A stretch of 64,000 bases of DNA from Chromatiaceae bacterium. GTDB taxonomy: Bacteria > Pseudomonadota > Gammaproteobacteria > Chromatiales > Chromatiaceae. The notes beneath the pieces are model-generated. The model searched no databases. It had not been told where the DNA came from and worked only from the letters and a program-made list of their open reading frames with translations. Numbering within the stretch: the first letter of the stretch is position 1; each line of letters opens with the position of its first letter. The stretch spans positions 155,872 to 219,871 of the forward strand of contig JALWWO010000019.1 of assembly GCA_027078745.1 (NCBI GenBank). Direction: 5' to 3'. The translations under genes and the position numbers were made by a program. This document shows, one piece after another, positions 46,326 to 55,306 of this stretch.

Positions 46326-47201
46326 ATGAATGCACCGAAAACTTCTCCCTTCAGCCTAGCACAGCCCGAAGCCTATGCCCGCTGGCGGGAAGAAAAGCTG
46401 GCCCGCTATCCCGAACAACTGGCAGATCTGGTCGTGGAGATCCGCGATCTTCGGCAACTGACGTCCGGCGAACGGTCCGCCATCCTAGAACGCTGCCGCC
46501 GGGCCAACATGGCAATCTATATCAGTGCGCCGACCGCAGACAAGGCAGCCGTACGCCAGTTAGGTAGGCAGTTCGGATTGCGGAACCTAGACCACAATCG
46601 GGGGGCAGACGAGGACGCCATCACTGCCTTGCGAGTACAGGAGGATGCTTTGCATGGGGAATTCATCCCGTACAGCAACCGGCCCATCGCCTGGCATACG
46701 GATGGTTATTACAACGATGCGGCCCATCAGATCCGGGGATTAGTCCTGCACGCCGTGCAACCGGCCGCTCGGGGAGGAGAAAACGCCCTGCTGGATCATG
46801 AAATCCTCTATATCCTGTTGCGAGATCGGAACCCAGACTATATCCGCGCCCTCCTGCATCCCCAGGCCATGACCATTCCTCCTTATTGCGAAGGAGACGA
46901 AGAGAAGCGGCCAGCTCGCACCGGCCCGGTTTTCTCCATAGATAATTCGGGTCATCTCCACCTGCGCTACACCCACCGCAAGCGCAACATCCGTTGGCGG
47001 GAAGATCCCCTGACCCAGGAAGCGGTCAGAACGATTCAGGAAATTCTGAACGATCCACCCTATGCCCTACAGGGCAAGTTGGAAGCGGGTTGGGGACTGA
47101 TCAGCAACAATGTGCTGCACACGCGCACTGCCTTCACCGAGGGAACCCCGCCCCGCTTGCTCTATCGCGCCCGCTATTACGAACGCATTGCCGAGACCTG
47201 A
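46326..47201 (+). CDS. TauD/TfdA-like Fe(II)/2-oxoglutarate dioxygenase
   Basis: A 291-residue protein of the TauD/TfdA double-stranded beta-helix family. The iron-binding H-x-D is in A-W-H-T-D-G-Y-Y-N (about 121-129), followed by A-A-R-G-G-E-N and a late V-L-H-T-R-T-A-F with the distal His and 2-oxoglutarate-binding Arg. The substrate is not predictable; family members hydroxylate sulfonates, carnitine precursors, clavaminate precursors and others. It stands upstream of the DsrC-like gene, 100 bases away, on the same strand. Confidence 0.82.
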   Translation: MNAPKTSPFSLAQPEAYARWREEKLARYPEQLADLVVEIRDLRQLTSGERSAILERCRRANMAIYISAPTADKAAVRQLGRQFGLRNLDHNRGADEDAITALRVQEDALHGEFIPYSNRPIAWHTDGYYNDAAHQIRGLVLHAVQPAARGGENALLDHEILYILLRDRNPDYIRALLHPQAMTIPPYCEGDEEKRPARTGPVFSIDNSGHLHLRYTHRKRNIRWREDPLTQEAVRTIQEILNDPPYALQGKLEAGWGLISNNVLHTRTAFTEGTPPRLLYRARYYERIAET

Positions 47202-47301
47202 ACCCCCTTGCTTCTCCTCCAATCAGCCCAATATCCGAAACTAGGGTGCCGGATGGCAATCCCGTTCACCCTGCAATAACAATCACCTGGAGGAGAAAGA
47301 A

Positions 47302-47661
47302 ATGCCAACCACCATGCGAGAGATCTTGAACCCAAGTGCCTTTCCACCCGATCCCGACTTCCCCCAAGCGCCGGAGGACTGGACCCGAGAGACAGCTCGA
47401 GAAATCGCTCGTCAAGAGGGTATCGCTCTGGAGGAAGCCCATTGGGAAGTGATCGGGGCACTGCAGGCCTATTTCGCCCGACAGGCTCGCCCCAATATCC
47501 GGCAGTTACACGATGCCCTAGAGGAACGCTTCCACACGCGAGGGGGGATGAAATACCTCTATAAGCTGCTTCCCAAAGGCCCCGTCGCTCAGGGCTGCCG
47601 TTTAGCTGGACTGGAACCGCCGGCGGGCACGGTGGATCGGTCCTTCGGCAGTGTCCAATAA
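47302..47661 (+). CDS. DsrC/TusE-like protein with only the upstream cysteine
   Basis: A 119-residue DsrC-family protein: EDWTRETAREIARQEGIAL, HWEVIGALQAYF, the Arg loop RPNIRQLHDALEERFHTRGGMKYLYKLLPKGPVAQGC. DsrC ends in two redox cysteines, the last penultimate. Here Cys99 occupies the upstream position, while the position 11 residues later is Thr110, followed by an 8-residue tail after V111. TusE keeps the other cysteine. It therefore cannot be a standard DsrC trisulfide carrier or TusE, and may be a regulatory variant. GGAGGAG lies just before the ATG. A strong terminator follows. Confidence 0.85.
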   Translation: MPTTMREILNPSAFPPDPDFPQAPEDWTRETAREIARQEGIALEEAHWEVIGALQAYFARQARPNIRQLHDALEERFHTRGGMKYLYKLLPKGPVAQGCRLAGLEPPAGTVDRSFGSVQ

Positions 47662-47673
47662 GACCGCTGACAG

Positions 47674-47696
47674 AAGGCCGCAGTCGCGGCCTTTTT
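47674..47696 (+). terminator. Rho-independent terminator after the DsrC-like gene
   Basis: An 8-bp perfect stem AAGGCCGC/GCGGCCTT with a 4-base AGTC loop, continuing into a T run (47692-47696), 13 bases after the stop codon. Confidence 0.85.
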
Positions 47697-47768
47697 AAGG
47701 GCGCTTTTCCTGTTCATCCCATTTCTAGCAATTCAGCCAATCAGTTTGACTTTATTGAAGATTTTGCC

Positions 47769-47797
47769 TTGAGATCAGACCATCTATCCGCTATCCT
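47769..47797 (+). promoter_or_regulatory. Candidate sigma-70 promoter of the serine hydrolase gene
   Basis: TTGAGA (47769-47774), a 17-base spacer and TATCCT (47792-47797), 28 bases before the GTG/ATG region of the next gene. It sits in a 163-base A/T-richer gap after the terminator. The -35 is 5/6 and the -10 is 4/6 to consensus; unproven. Confidence 0.35.
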
Positions 47798-47824
47798 CAG
47801 AGAAATGCTCTAGCGGTGTGAACG

Positions 47825-48751
47825 ATGGTCGAGAACCCTACTTCCGAGCCAGATGCGCAGAGAATAGACCGGCGCACCTTTCTCCAACTGATGGCGGTGG
47901 GAAGCGGTGGATGGCTGCTAGGCTTGCCTGCCCGCGGGGAAGCGCGCCACAATTCCCTAGAACATCGGGTGGAAGCGCTGGTGAAAAAGATGCGTCGGCA
48001 GGGCATCATCCGCCCAGAAGAGCGCACCTCTTGGTCCGTATATGATTTCACCGCCGCGAAGAAGCTCGTCTCCATCAATGAAGATGTGCCCCGACAGGCG
48101 GCGAGCATGATCAAACCCTTTGTGGCTCAAGCCTATTTTTTCCTGGCCAAGCATTCCAAACGGGTGCAGTACACGCCGGAGATCCGCCGCGTCATGGAAC
48201 GCATGATCCGCCGGAGCAGCAACGTGGCGACGAATTACCTCATGGACCAGATCAGCCGAAAGACCTGGGATCGGGGGCCGAGAGATGTGGAGCGGGTGTT
48301 GAAAAAATATGCGCCCGGGGTCTTTCAGCAGACTAAGATCGTGGAGAAAATTCCCCCGGGGGGCCGCACCTATCACAATCTCGCCTCCGCGCACGATTAC
48401 AGCCGGTTCCTCTATGCCCTTTGGTACGATCAACTGCCCTATGCGAGGGAATTGCGGCAGCTCATGGCGCTGCCCAACCGAGATCGCATCACGGACGGAG
48501 TCAAGGCGATCCCCACCAACGTGCGAGTCTATGACAAGACCGGTTCCACTGCCCGCCTCTGCGGAAACATGGGCATCGTGGCCGCCCCCGGTCGAGATGG
48601 GCGCGTTTATCCCTACACCTTCATCGCCATCATTGAACGACCCACTCGAGCGAAACATTATCGGGCCTGGCTCAAGCGGCGTAGCGACGCCATCCGCCGC
48701 GTTTCCCAGTTGGTTTATTTGGATATGAAATCCCGTCATCGGCTGGTGTAG
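47825..48751 (+). CDS. Tat-exported class A beta-lactamase-like serine hydrolase
   Basis: A 308-residue protein. The twin-arginine signal D-R-R-T-F-L-Q-L-M lies at 15-23, followed by a hydrophobic stretch and LPARGEARH. Penicillin-recognising motifs are S94-M-I-K97 (S-x-x-K), S131-S-N133 (S-x-N) and K-T-G near 238. The order and spacing match class A beta-lactamase and related serine hydrolases. The Glu of the omega loop (E-x-E-L-N) is not evident, so beta-lactam hydrolysis is doubtful and a DD-peptidase or other hydrolase role is possible. Converges on the next gene, overlapping by 16 bases. Confidence 0.82.
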   Translation: MVENPTSEPDAQRIDRRTFLQLMAVGSGGWLLGLPARGEARHNSLEHRVEALVKKMRRQGIIRPEERTSWSVYDFTAAKKLVSINEDVPRQAASMIKPFVAQAYFFLAKHSKRVQYTPEIRRVMERMIRRSSNVATNYLMDQISRKTWDRGPRDVERVLKKYAPGVFQQTKIVEKIPPGGRTYHNLASAHDYSRFLYALWYDQLPYARELRQLMALPNRDRITDGVKAIPTNVRVYDKTGSTARLCGNMGIVAAPGRDGRVYPYTFIAIIERPTRAKHYRAWLKRRSDAIRRVSQLVYLDMKSRHRLV

Positions 48752-50577
48752 CGGTGCGCTTCTGCAACTTTCCGCAATTTGGGCCAGATTCGGATTGCCC
48801 GAGAGAAGAGTTCCCAACTCTGCTGCCAGAAAGAAAATAAATCCGCTTCCTCCAGCCCTTCGGGCACCGCAGAAATCGGGCTGTTCTCTTGCCAGGCTTG
48901 GAGAAAGCACCTCCGATTTTCCTCGATTCCCTGTTGCACCCTGCGGATCCATTCCGGTGGAGCTTCTCGATCGGTTTGCAGCAGGCTTCTCAAATGTTTT
49001 GCCATCCAGACCTGATTCGCCGTGCGCAAGCTGAAGTGCAGTTGCTTGAGGCGGGCCACCGTGCTGCCTGCCAGTTCCGAAAAGATCTGGGCGAGCCCTG
49101 CATAACGCGCTGATAGCGCAGCAGCCTGATGATGTTTCTTCAGGGAGCCGATGTAGTCTGTGAAGAGCTGGGGGAAACCTTCCGGTGCTAAGGGATGCAG
49201 CTGCTCAGGCGTAGGCATTCGCTCGGGAATGGGTAGATGAGGAATGGATCTAGCCTGTTCCAGGCAGAGAGAATCCGGATAGAGGAACTGGACCATATGC
49301 CCGAACAGCCGATCTTCTCCTCGGAATGCGGGGAAGTAGGGAGGGAGCTGGGCGCGGTTGTCCAATCCGCTGATTTGGGAAAGGTTGAAACGAGGGATCA
49401 GGGTGGGGCGGGTTCGGCCCAGCCAGCTCCGGCGATAGGTCATCGCCTGGCGCAGTTTTTCCCCATCCCTTAGCAAGCGCCGGCGGGAGTCCGGAGGCAA
49501 AAAGAAGAGCCAGCGAAGATGGACGGTGCCCGGATCGCCAAAGGTGCCTAGAGCATGGGTGAGGATGCGGGAATGCTCGTGGATGGGCGGCAGGGCATCC
49601 GGTGCGAAATCCCGTAGCTGATCCGGCTGTAAGCGATCGATGCCTAAGACCGTCAACAGCTGTCCTAGGGATAAGCCGATAAACCTGTTGTGGAGGTCGA
49701 TAGCATCCTGCCCATCATCGCAGCGGAATTTCTCCCAGTCCCGATGTGCGCCGAAGAATTCCGCCTCTCGGGTTGCGGTGGAGAAAACTAGGCCGGACGT
49801 TTGGAAGGGCGATTCATAGAGCTGATTCAAGGCATCGTCATCGAAGAAGATGAGCCGATGTCCGGCAGATAGCAGCAGACCCAGATTCCGCACTCGCCCA
49901 TAGCTAGGATAGGGCGCCCATCGGTCAGGGTCCAGCAGAAACCGAATCGCTGCTTCTTCCTGAGGCAGCTCCCCCACCAGCGTTGCGATCCAGGCCCGCT
50001 GGGATTCCAAGCCGAAATAATGGATCGGTACAGGAAACCCACTCTCTAGTTCTTCGACGACCTGGGCATTTTCCCGCCGTTGGGCTGTATCTCGGGAATC
50101 ATCCAGCACCCAGAGCCGATCCAGATTGCCATTACCCTCTCGAATCGAGATTAACAGGCGGCGCAATGCCTGGGGGCGGTCGCAGGTCAGGGCTGCCCCG
50201 ATGAGTTCGTCCCCTACCTCTTCTAGGGGTTGGGGCCGGATCCCATCGCAGAAATCCTGGGCGGAGAGCAGCATGCCGGCATCCTGTAGACTCTGCAGCA
50301 TCTGCCGCACTTCCTGCGCCTGATCCTGCAGATGGGGGAATTGGCGGATGAGCTGGGAGACCTGCGCTTCCAGGGTGCGGAAGGTCTTGCACGATTCCAG
50401 CAGGGGACGCAGGTTGCCCTGCAACAGGGTTTTGCGACCGCTCTTCGGGTGTTCTAGCAAGACCAAATTTTCCTCGATGGCGTGCGTCAATACCTGTTCA
50501 TCGAAGGCAATGAGATCCGGCATTGCTGGGGTTACTTCCCCACCGAATTTCCAATTGAAGGACCAAGAGATTTCCAT
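48736..50577 (-). CDS. Large GT-A glycosyltransferase-like protein, unknown function
   Basis: A 613-residue cytoplasmic protein that I do not recognise as a named family. Residues about 20-110 form a small domain (FDEQVLTHAIEENLVLLEHPKSGRKTLL then helices) reminiscent of PqqD-like recognition domains, weakly. Residues about 130-330 look like a nucleotide-sugar transferase fold: L-D-R-L-W-V-L-D-D-S-R-D, V-R-N-L-G-L-L-L-S-A-G-H-R-L-I-F-F-D-D-D-A. The D-D-D would be the metal/sugar-nucleotide site. About 380-613 is helical. It is the last gene after the ilvD-BPSS1780-yjbQ-Nudix run, 78 bases downstream of the Nudix gene. Confidence 0.55.
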   Translation of the reverse strand: MEISWSFNWKFGGEVTPAMPDLIAFDEQVLTHAIEENLVLLEHPKSGRKTLLQGNLRPLLESCKTFRTLEAQVSQLIRQFPHLQDQAQEVRQMLQSLQDAGMLLSAQDFCDGIRPQPLEEVGDELIGAALTCDRPQALRRLLISIREGNGNLDRLWVLDDSRDTAQRRENAQVVEELESGFPVPIHYFGLESQRAWIATLVGELPQEEAAIRFLLDPDRWAPYPSYGRVRNLGLLLSAGHRLIFFDDDALNQLYESPFQTSGLVFSTATREAEFFGAHRDWEKFRCDDGQDAIDLHNRFIGLSLGQLLTVLGIDRLQPDQLRDFAPDALPPIHEHSRILTHALGTFGDPGTVHLRWLFFLPPDSRRRLLRDGEKLRQAMTYRRSWLGRTRPTLIPRFNLSQISGLDNRAQLPPYFPAFRGEDRLFGHMVQFLYPDSLCLEQARSIPHLPIPERMPTPEQLHPLAPEGFPQLFTDYIGSLKKHHQAAALSARYAGLAQIFSELAGSTVARLKQLHFSLRTANQVWMAKHLRSLLQTDREAPPEWIRRVQQGIEENRRCFLQAWQENSPISAVPEGLEEADLFSFWQQSWELFSRAIRIWPKLRKVAEAHRYTSR

Positions 50578-50655
50578 CGGATTCCTGCTCGGATGGGTTA
50601 AGGTGCTATCGATCGTTTGCCCGGAGTCCTGCCCACGGAATCCGGTGGATCTCTG

Positions 50656-51510
50656 CTAGGGAAGGGGGGGATGTAATTCTCGCAAGAGGTCTAGATAATC
50701 GGGTTCGTCTGGCGTGATCAGGCCGTGGCGGATCAGAAAATCGATGAGGACCAGATTGCAGTTCAGCTTGAACGCCTCGGTTTCTCGTACGATTTCCATA
50801 ACTTGTTCGACCGGCTGCAATTGAAAGGATTGGACCTCTCCATCGGTGCAGCGCGGCACGAAATCCGCTGGCAATTCCAGATCATAGCAATACATCACAT
50901 CGGGCTTCAGCCCTCGTGCGGAAGCATAGCAATAGGTGATCGCCCCCACGGGCACCGCCCGTGCGATGAGATCAGGGGGAATCCCCGCCTCTTCTTCTGC
51001 CTCCTTGCGCAGGTTTTCTTCTAAGCTCAGGCCCCAGGGGAGCCCGCCGGCCACTAGATGATCCAAACGATTGGGGAATGTTCGCCGGTGGGGCGATCGA
51101 CGGGCAACCCAGAGCGCAAGCCCCTGCGCATCGCGCACGAAGCCGTTGAGGTGCTGCCCATAGGCTCGGATGCCGAAATAGGGGGCACAAGCTCGATCCA
51201 GCAGGAAGAGGGCCTGGGTGCGCTGGCCCAAGGTCACCGGGTAGCGCTCTCCGTGGAGGTAATCGATGGCGCCGATTTCCAGCAAGCCCGCTGTGATTTC
51301 TGCCATGCAATCGGTGCGTTCCCCAAAGGTCTTCGCCGATGCGATCCAGCGCAAGGCCTCCCCATCGATCCGGAACACTGCCGGCCAACGCCGGAGGTGT
51401 TCCGCAAAGGTTCGACGCACATAGCCCACCCGACCTTCCGGCATCTGGAAGGGGACGAATTCTTCCGGGTCCCAACGGTTACAGGCGCGGATGCGCTGGA
51501 GATAACTCAT
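50656..51510 (-). CDS. Nudix hydrolase with DUF4743-type N-terminal domain
   Basis: A 284-residue protein. The N-terminal part (1 to about 125: YLQRIRACNRW, VGYVRRTFAEHLRRWPAVF) matches the DUF4743 region seen in thiamine-pyrophosphokinase-associated Nudix proteins. The Nudix domain follows with FPNRLDHLVAGGLPWGLSLEENLRKEAEEEAGI, whose Nudix box has Lys instead of the first Arg (K-E-A-E-E-E-A-G-I). ASARGLKPDVMYCYDLELP follows. Likely a diphosphatase of damaged thiamine diphosphates in plant/fungal relatives; substrate here is inferred only. Its ATG overlaps the yjbQ stop. The pairing with a YjbQ-type protein fits thiamine chemistry. Confidence 0.85.
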   Translation of the reverse strand: MSYLQRIRACNRWDPEEFVPFQMPEGRVGYVRRTFAEHLRRWPAVFRIDGEALRWIASAKTFGERTDCMAEITAGLLEIGAIDYLHGERYPVTLGQRTQALFLLDRACAPYFGIRAYGQHLNGFVRDAQGLALWVARRSPHRRTFPNRLDHLVAGGLPWGLSLEENLRKEAEEEAGIPPDLIARAVPVGAITYCYASARGLKPDVMYCYDLELPADFVPRCTDGEVQSFQLQPVEQVMEIVRETEAFKLNCNLVLIDFLIRHGLITPDEPDYLDLLRELHPPLP

Positions 51511-51917
51511 GAATCGTCCGGAATCACCGTGATGACCACCCGCCGTTCCCTTCGGGGGCCATCGAATTCACAGAAAAAGATGTTTTGCCAGGTAGATAAC
51601 CCCAGTTCTCCGTTCAAGAGGGGAATGGTCTCGGAGGGGCCGATGAGGCCCGCCTTGAGATGGGCATCCCCGTTGCCGTCCTGGGCATCGTGCTGCCAGA
51701 TGCCCCGAGGGATCAGCCGCCGCAGGCAGGCCACCACATCTTGCTGCACGCTCTCATCCCAGTTCTCCTGGATCATCAGGGCCCCAGTCGCCCCCTGGGC
51801 ATAGAGGGCGACCAAGCCGTTCCGAACCCCGCTGCGCCGCACCTGGGCCTTTACGGATGCCGTGATGTCTACCAGAGTTTCTCGGGCTCGGGTCTCGAAT
51901 CGAAGGATCGCCTGCAT
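51507..51917 (-). CDS. YjbQ family protein (secondary thiamine-phosphate synthase type)
   Basis: A 136-residue UPF0047/YjbQ protein. Marks are ITASVKAQVRRSGVRNGLVALYAQGATGALMIQENWD near 18-54, D-A-H-L-K-A-G-L-I-G-P-S-E-T-I-P (His and Ser-Glu of the active pocket) and L-G-L-S-T-W-Q-N-I-F-F-C-E-F-D-G-P-R-R-E-R. E. coli YjbQ has weak thiamine-phosphate synthase activity; the true role is unsettled. Overlaps the Nudix gene by 4 bases and follows the BPSS1780-type gene by 7. Confidence 0.93.
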   Translation of the reverse strand: MQAILRFETRARETLVDITASVKAQVRRSGVRNGLVALYAQGATGALMIQENWDESVQQDVVACLRRLIPRGIWQHDAQDGNGDAHLKAGLIGPSETIPLLNGELGLSTWQNIFFCEFDGPRRERRVVITVIPDDS

Positions 51918-51924
51918 GCAGAAC

Positions 51925-53151
51925 TCAACCGTAGTAGATTTCTCGAAAAGCTACATAGATCGAGGCGAAGATCAAGGGGCCCACGATCAGCAGGCCCAAG
52001 CCCAAGGGCAGGATCGCCAAGATCAGGAGCAAGAATCCGATGAGGCCGTACCAGAGGAAGGGCAGGATGTTTTTCAGGCAGCCCAGGAAACTGTACTTCA
52101 TGGCGGACAGGGCGGACAATCCCTCGATGGCGACCAGGGCGGGGGCGAAGAAATACGCCATAGAGAGGGGAATGGCGAGGGCTAAGCCGATGAGAGCGGC
52201 TAGCAATACCATTGTGGGATCCGCCATGCCCTGCATGGCGAGTGCGGGATCTTGCTGCATCATCGGCTGCTCCATCTGGTCAGCGAGGACACCGCCGAGC
52301 AGTACCGCCATGAGAAGACCCACCAGGAACATGGCGAGGAGATAGTACAAGCCCACCAAGGCGAGTTGGCCAGTATGCTGGGAAAAGCCTGCGAACAGAT
52401 GGCGCACTTCAAAGTGATCTCCCTGTTCCTGGGCGCGGGCGCCAAGCATGAGCCCCCCCATGAGAATTGGAGTCAGGATCTGGAGCGCCAAGGGTCCGAT
52501 GAGGGGAACCAGCTGGAGCAAAAGGCTGAGGATCACAAAGACGACGAAGGCCCCGATCCACGCGAGAAGATCCCGTTTGATGTAGGCGAACCCATTGGCA
52601 ATCCAGTTCCACCCCTGTCCTATGGGCAAGCCATGGGGTCCAGTCATCGCCTCGCGATCTTCGGTTTCCTCTACCAGCGGCGCTTGCGGGGGGGTGTAGG
52701 GATTTTCTTCCACGACCATGTTTTCTTCCAGCTGTTTCCGCCGTTCTTGGATGCGTTGATATTTGGAAAGGACGATCCCACAGTCTAAACAGCGATCGTT
52801 CTCGATCCGGAGAGAACCGCATTTGGGGCAGACGGTTTTTCCCGTTGCCTCAGATACTGCTTCGGATTCTGCCAGTTCCTCTTCCTTAGGTACGAGGGAC
52901 AGCCCAGAATCCTTGGGAATTGGCGGCTCCACCCGAACTTCCATGCCCATCTCTTCCAATTGATCCCGCAGCTGTTCAGCGGATGCGCGATCCAAATCTT
53001 TCTTCAGCATCACCGCTTTGCCGCTTTCGATCAGGCGTTTCGCTCGATCTCGGTCAAGCCGGAAAGTTTGACTGAAGCGGTCGATAAAATCCGCTCGATC
53101 CGTCCCCGGCTTGAGGGTTCCCGCGTAGAAAATTTTGAATGGGCGGTCCAT
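51925..53151 (-). CDS. BPSS1780-family membrane protein with zinc ribbon
   Basis: A 408-residue protein. Residues 1 to about 75 form a small domain (FKIFYAGTLKPGTDRADFIDRF, AKRLIESGKAVMLKKDLDRASAEQL). Then a zinc ribbon C-P-K-C-G-S and C-L-D-C-G (about 107-126) is followed by a linker. The membrane part (about 178-405) starts GWNWIANGFAYIKRDLLAWIGAFVVFVILSLLLQLVPLIG, as in the BPSS1780 (DUF) membrane family, with about six helices. Function unknown. The N-terminal KDLDRASAE-type module is found, from memory, in front of several otherwise unrelated membrane domains. It is downstream of ilvD by 18 bases. Confidence 0.75.
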   Translation of the reverse strand: MDRPFKIFYAGTLKPGTDRADFIDRFSQTFRLDRDRAKRLIESGKAVMLKKDLDRASAEQLRDQLEEMGMEVRVEPPIPKDSGLSLVPKEEELAESEAVSEATGKTVCPKCGSLRIENDRCLDCGIVLSKYQRIQERRKQLEENMVVEENPYTPPQAPLVEETEDREAMTGPHGLPIGQGWNWIANGFAYIKRDLLAWIGAFVVFVILSLLLQLVPLIGPLALQILTPILMGGLMLGARAQEQGDHFEVRHLFAGFSQHTGQLALVGLYYLLAMFLVGLLMAVLLGGVLADQMEQPMMQQDPALAMQGMADPTMVLLAALIGLALAIPLSMAYFFAPALVAIEGLSALSAMKYSFLGCLKNILPFLWYGLIGFLLLILAILPLGLGLLIVGPLIFASIYVAFREIYYG

Positions 53152-53169
53152 GGGTCGTTCCTCTTTGGG

Positions 53170-55023
53170 CTATCGATGCTTGATGTTGAGCTGGGACAGA
53201 TCCCGAACTGCGCCCTGAGCAGCCGAGGTGGTCATAGCTGCATAAGCTCGTAAAGCTTGAGAAACCGGTCGGTTCCGATCCACTGGTTGCCAGGGATTGA
53301 TTCGGGATTCCATGGCATGCCGGCGGCGCTGCAGCGCTGCTTCCTCGACGGCCAGGTGCAGCCTCCGGTTGGGAATGTCGATTTCGATGAGGTCGCCCTC
53401 TTCTACCAGTGCGATCAAGCCACCCTCTGCCGCCTCCGGGGAAATATGCCCGATGGAAAGCCCAGAGGTGCCGCCGGAGAAACGGCCATCCGTGATCAAA
53501 GCACAGACTTTGCCCAATCCCTTGGATTTTAGATAACTGGTGGGATAGAGCATCTCTTGCATCCCCGGCCCTCCCTTGGGACCTTCGTAGCGGATGAGAA
53601 CCAGATCGCCCGCTCGAATCTTCCCCTCGAGAATCGCCGCGACTGCTGATTCCTGGCTCTCAAAGATGCGGGCAGGTCCCCGAAACCGCAGGATTGAGGG
53701 ATCCACCCCTGCCGTTTTAACGATGCAGCCCTGTTCCGCTAAATTGCCGTAGAGCACCGCTAATCCCCCATCCTGGGAATAGGCATGCTCTAGATCTCGG
53801 ATACAGCCGTTCGAGCGATCCAAATCCAGGTCCGACCAGCGGGATGCTTGACTAAAGGCTTCCTGGCTGGGTACCCCGCCGGGAGCCGCGCGATAGAAGG
53901 TTTGCACTGTCTCCGAGGGGTTCCGCATGAGATCCCAATCTTCCAAAGCAGTTCCTAAGCTGGGACTGTGGATGGTGGGCACTTCGCGGTGCAACCGATT
54001 TCCCCGATCCAGTTCCCCCAGAATCCCAAAGATTCCCCCTGCCCGATGTACGTCTTCCATGTGATATTGGCTAGAAGGAGCAACTTTGCAGAGATTAGGT
54101 ACCTGCCGGCTCAAGCGGTCGATGTCCGCCATGGTGAAGGGCACCTGGGCTTCCCGCGCGGCGGCCAGTAGGTGCAGAACTGTGTTGGTAGATCCTCCCA
54201 TAGCGATGTCCAGGCTCATGGCATTTTCGAATGCCTCGAAGCAGGCGATGGACCGGGGGAGCGCAGTCTCATCCTCTTGTTCATACCAACGCCGTGCTAG
54301 CGCCACCACCAGATGCCCAGCCCGCAGGAAGAGCGCTCGCCGGTCGGCATGGGTGGCTACCAGGGTACCGTTGCCCGGCAGGGCAAGCCCCAGGGCTTCC
54401 ACGAGGCAGTTCATGGAATTTGCGGTGAACAGGCCGGAACAGGAACCGCAGGTCGGGCAAGCGCTGCGCTCGTAGATCTCCACTTCTTCATCGCATTCCG
54501 CCGGATCGGCTGCCGCAACCATGGCATCCACCAGATCCAGATGCTTTTCTTCTCCGCGGATGCGCACCTTGCCCGCTTCCATGGGGCCACCGGACACAAA
54601 CACCGTCGGAATATTGAGGCGCAGCGCTGCGTTGAGCATCCCAGGCGTGATCTTGTCACAGTTGGAAATGCAGACCAGGGCATCCGCACAATGGGCGTTG
54701 ACCATGTATTCCACGGAATCCGCGATCAGCTCCCGAGAGGGTAAGGAATAGAGCATCCCGCCGTGTCCCATGGCGATGCCGTCATCGATGGCGATGGTGT
54801 TGAACTCCTTGGCCACCCCACCAGCTTCTTCGATGGCACCGGCCACCAGCTGCCCTAAGTTCCTGAGATGCACATGCCCGGGCACGAACTGGGTGAAGGA
54901 ATTGGCGATGGCGACGATGGGTTTCTCGAAATCCTCGTCCTTCATGCCGGTGGCTCGCCAGAGGGCGCGGGCACCGGCCATGTTGCGGCCTCGGGTGGTG
55001 GTGCGGGAACGATAGGGGGGCAT
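53170..55023 (-). CDS. ilvD: Dihydroxy-acid dehydratase
   Basis: A 617-residue iron-sulfur enzyme converting dihydroxy-acids to 2-oxo-acids in isoleucine and valine synthesis. Start [26 protein letters not shown]; cluster ligands in C-I-S-N-C-D-K-I-T (about 118-126) and C-P-T-C-G-S-C-S-G (about 192-200); [34 protein letters not shown] near the C-terminus. Length 617 matches the E. coli-type enzyme. The ATG is preceded by AGGAG. First gene of the minus-strand run towards 48.7 kb. Confidence 0.97.
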   Translation of the reverse strand: MPPYRSRTTTRGRNMAGARALWRATGMKDEDFEKPIVAIANSFTQFVPGHVHLRNLGQLVAGAIEEAGGVAKEFNTIAIDDGIAMGHGGMLYSLPSRELIADSVEYMVNAHCADALVCISNCDKITPGMLNAALRLNIPTVFVSGGPMEAGKVRIRGEEKHLDLVDAMVAAADPAECDEEVEIYERSACPTCGSCSGLFTANSMNCLVEALGLALPGNGTLVATHADRRALFLRAGHLVVALARRWYEQEDETALPRSIACFEAFENAMSLDIAMGGSTNTVLHLLAAAREAQVPFTMADIDRLSRQVPNLCKVAPSSQYHMEDVHRAGGIFGILGELDRGNRLHREVPTIHSPSLGTALEDWDLMRNPSETVQTFYRAAPGGVPSQEAFSQASRWSDLDLDRSNGCIRDLEHAYSQDGGLAVLYGNLAEQGCIVKTAGVDPSILRFRGPARIFESQESAVAAILEGKIRAGDLVLIRYEGPKGGPGMQEMLYPTSYLKSKGLGKVCALITDGRFSGGTSGLSIGHISPEAAEGGLIALVEEGDLIEIDIPNRRLHLAVEEAALQRRRHAMESRINPWQPVDRNRPVSQALRAYAAMTTSAAQGAVRDLSQLNIKHR

Positions 55024-55306
55024 AAGCGTCTCCTAAAGTAGAGCCGAGCAAAGGTATAGGTAGAGGACGAAGCGGAACTAGTATAGCTTCCCTTGCGCTA
55101 CCCCATCTTGCTTGCTATGTTCAAAATATTCCAAATCCGAGGTTCTGTTACTATCCTATCTTTTGTCCTGGGGAGTTGGGATCGGCGCGGTTGAGCCCAT
55201 AGGTCGTTTCTTGCGCTTTCGGGTACGCGGGGACCCCAGGAAAACAGGCTTACAGCAGCCTCTCAACGGCTAGAATAGCTTAAGATCGATCCAAGGAGGC
55301 GTATGG
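55024..55306. other. Intergenic region between divergent ilvD and small secreted gene
   Basis: 283 bases without a credible gene. On the minus strand a TATACT lies at 55080-55085, 56 bases before ilvD, but with no matching -35; on the plus strand a TAGAAT is at 55271-55276. AGGAGG at 55294-55299 serves the next gene. No leader peptide, attenuator or riboswitch was recognised. Confidence 0.5.
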
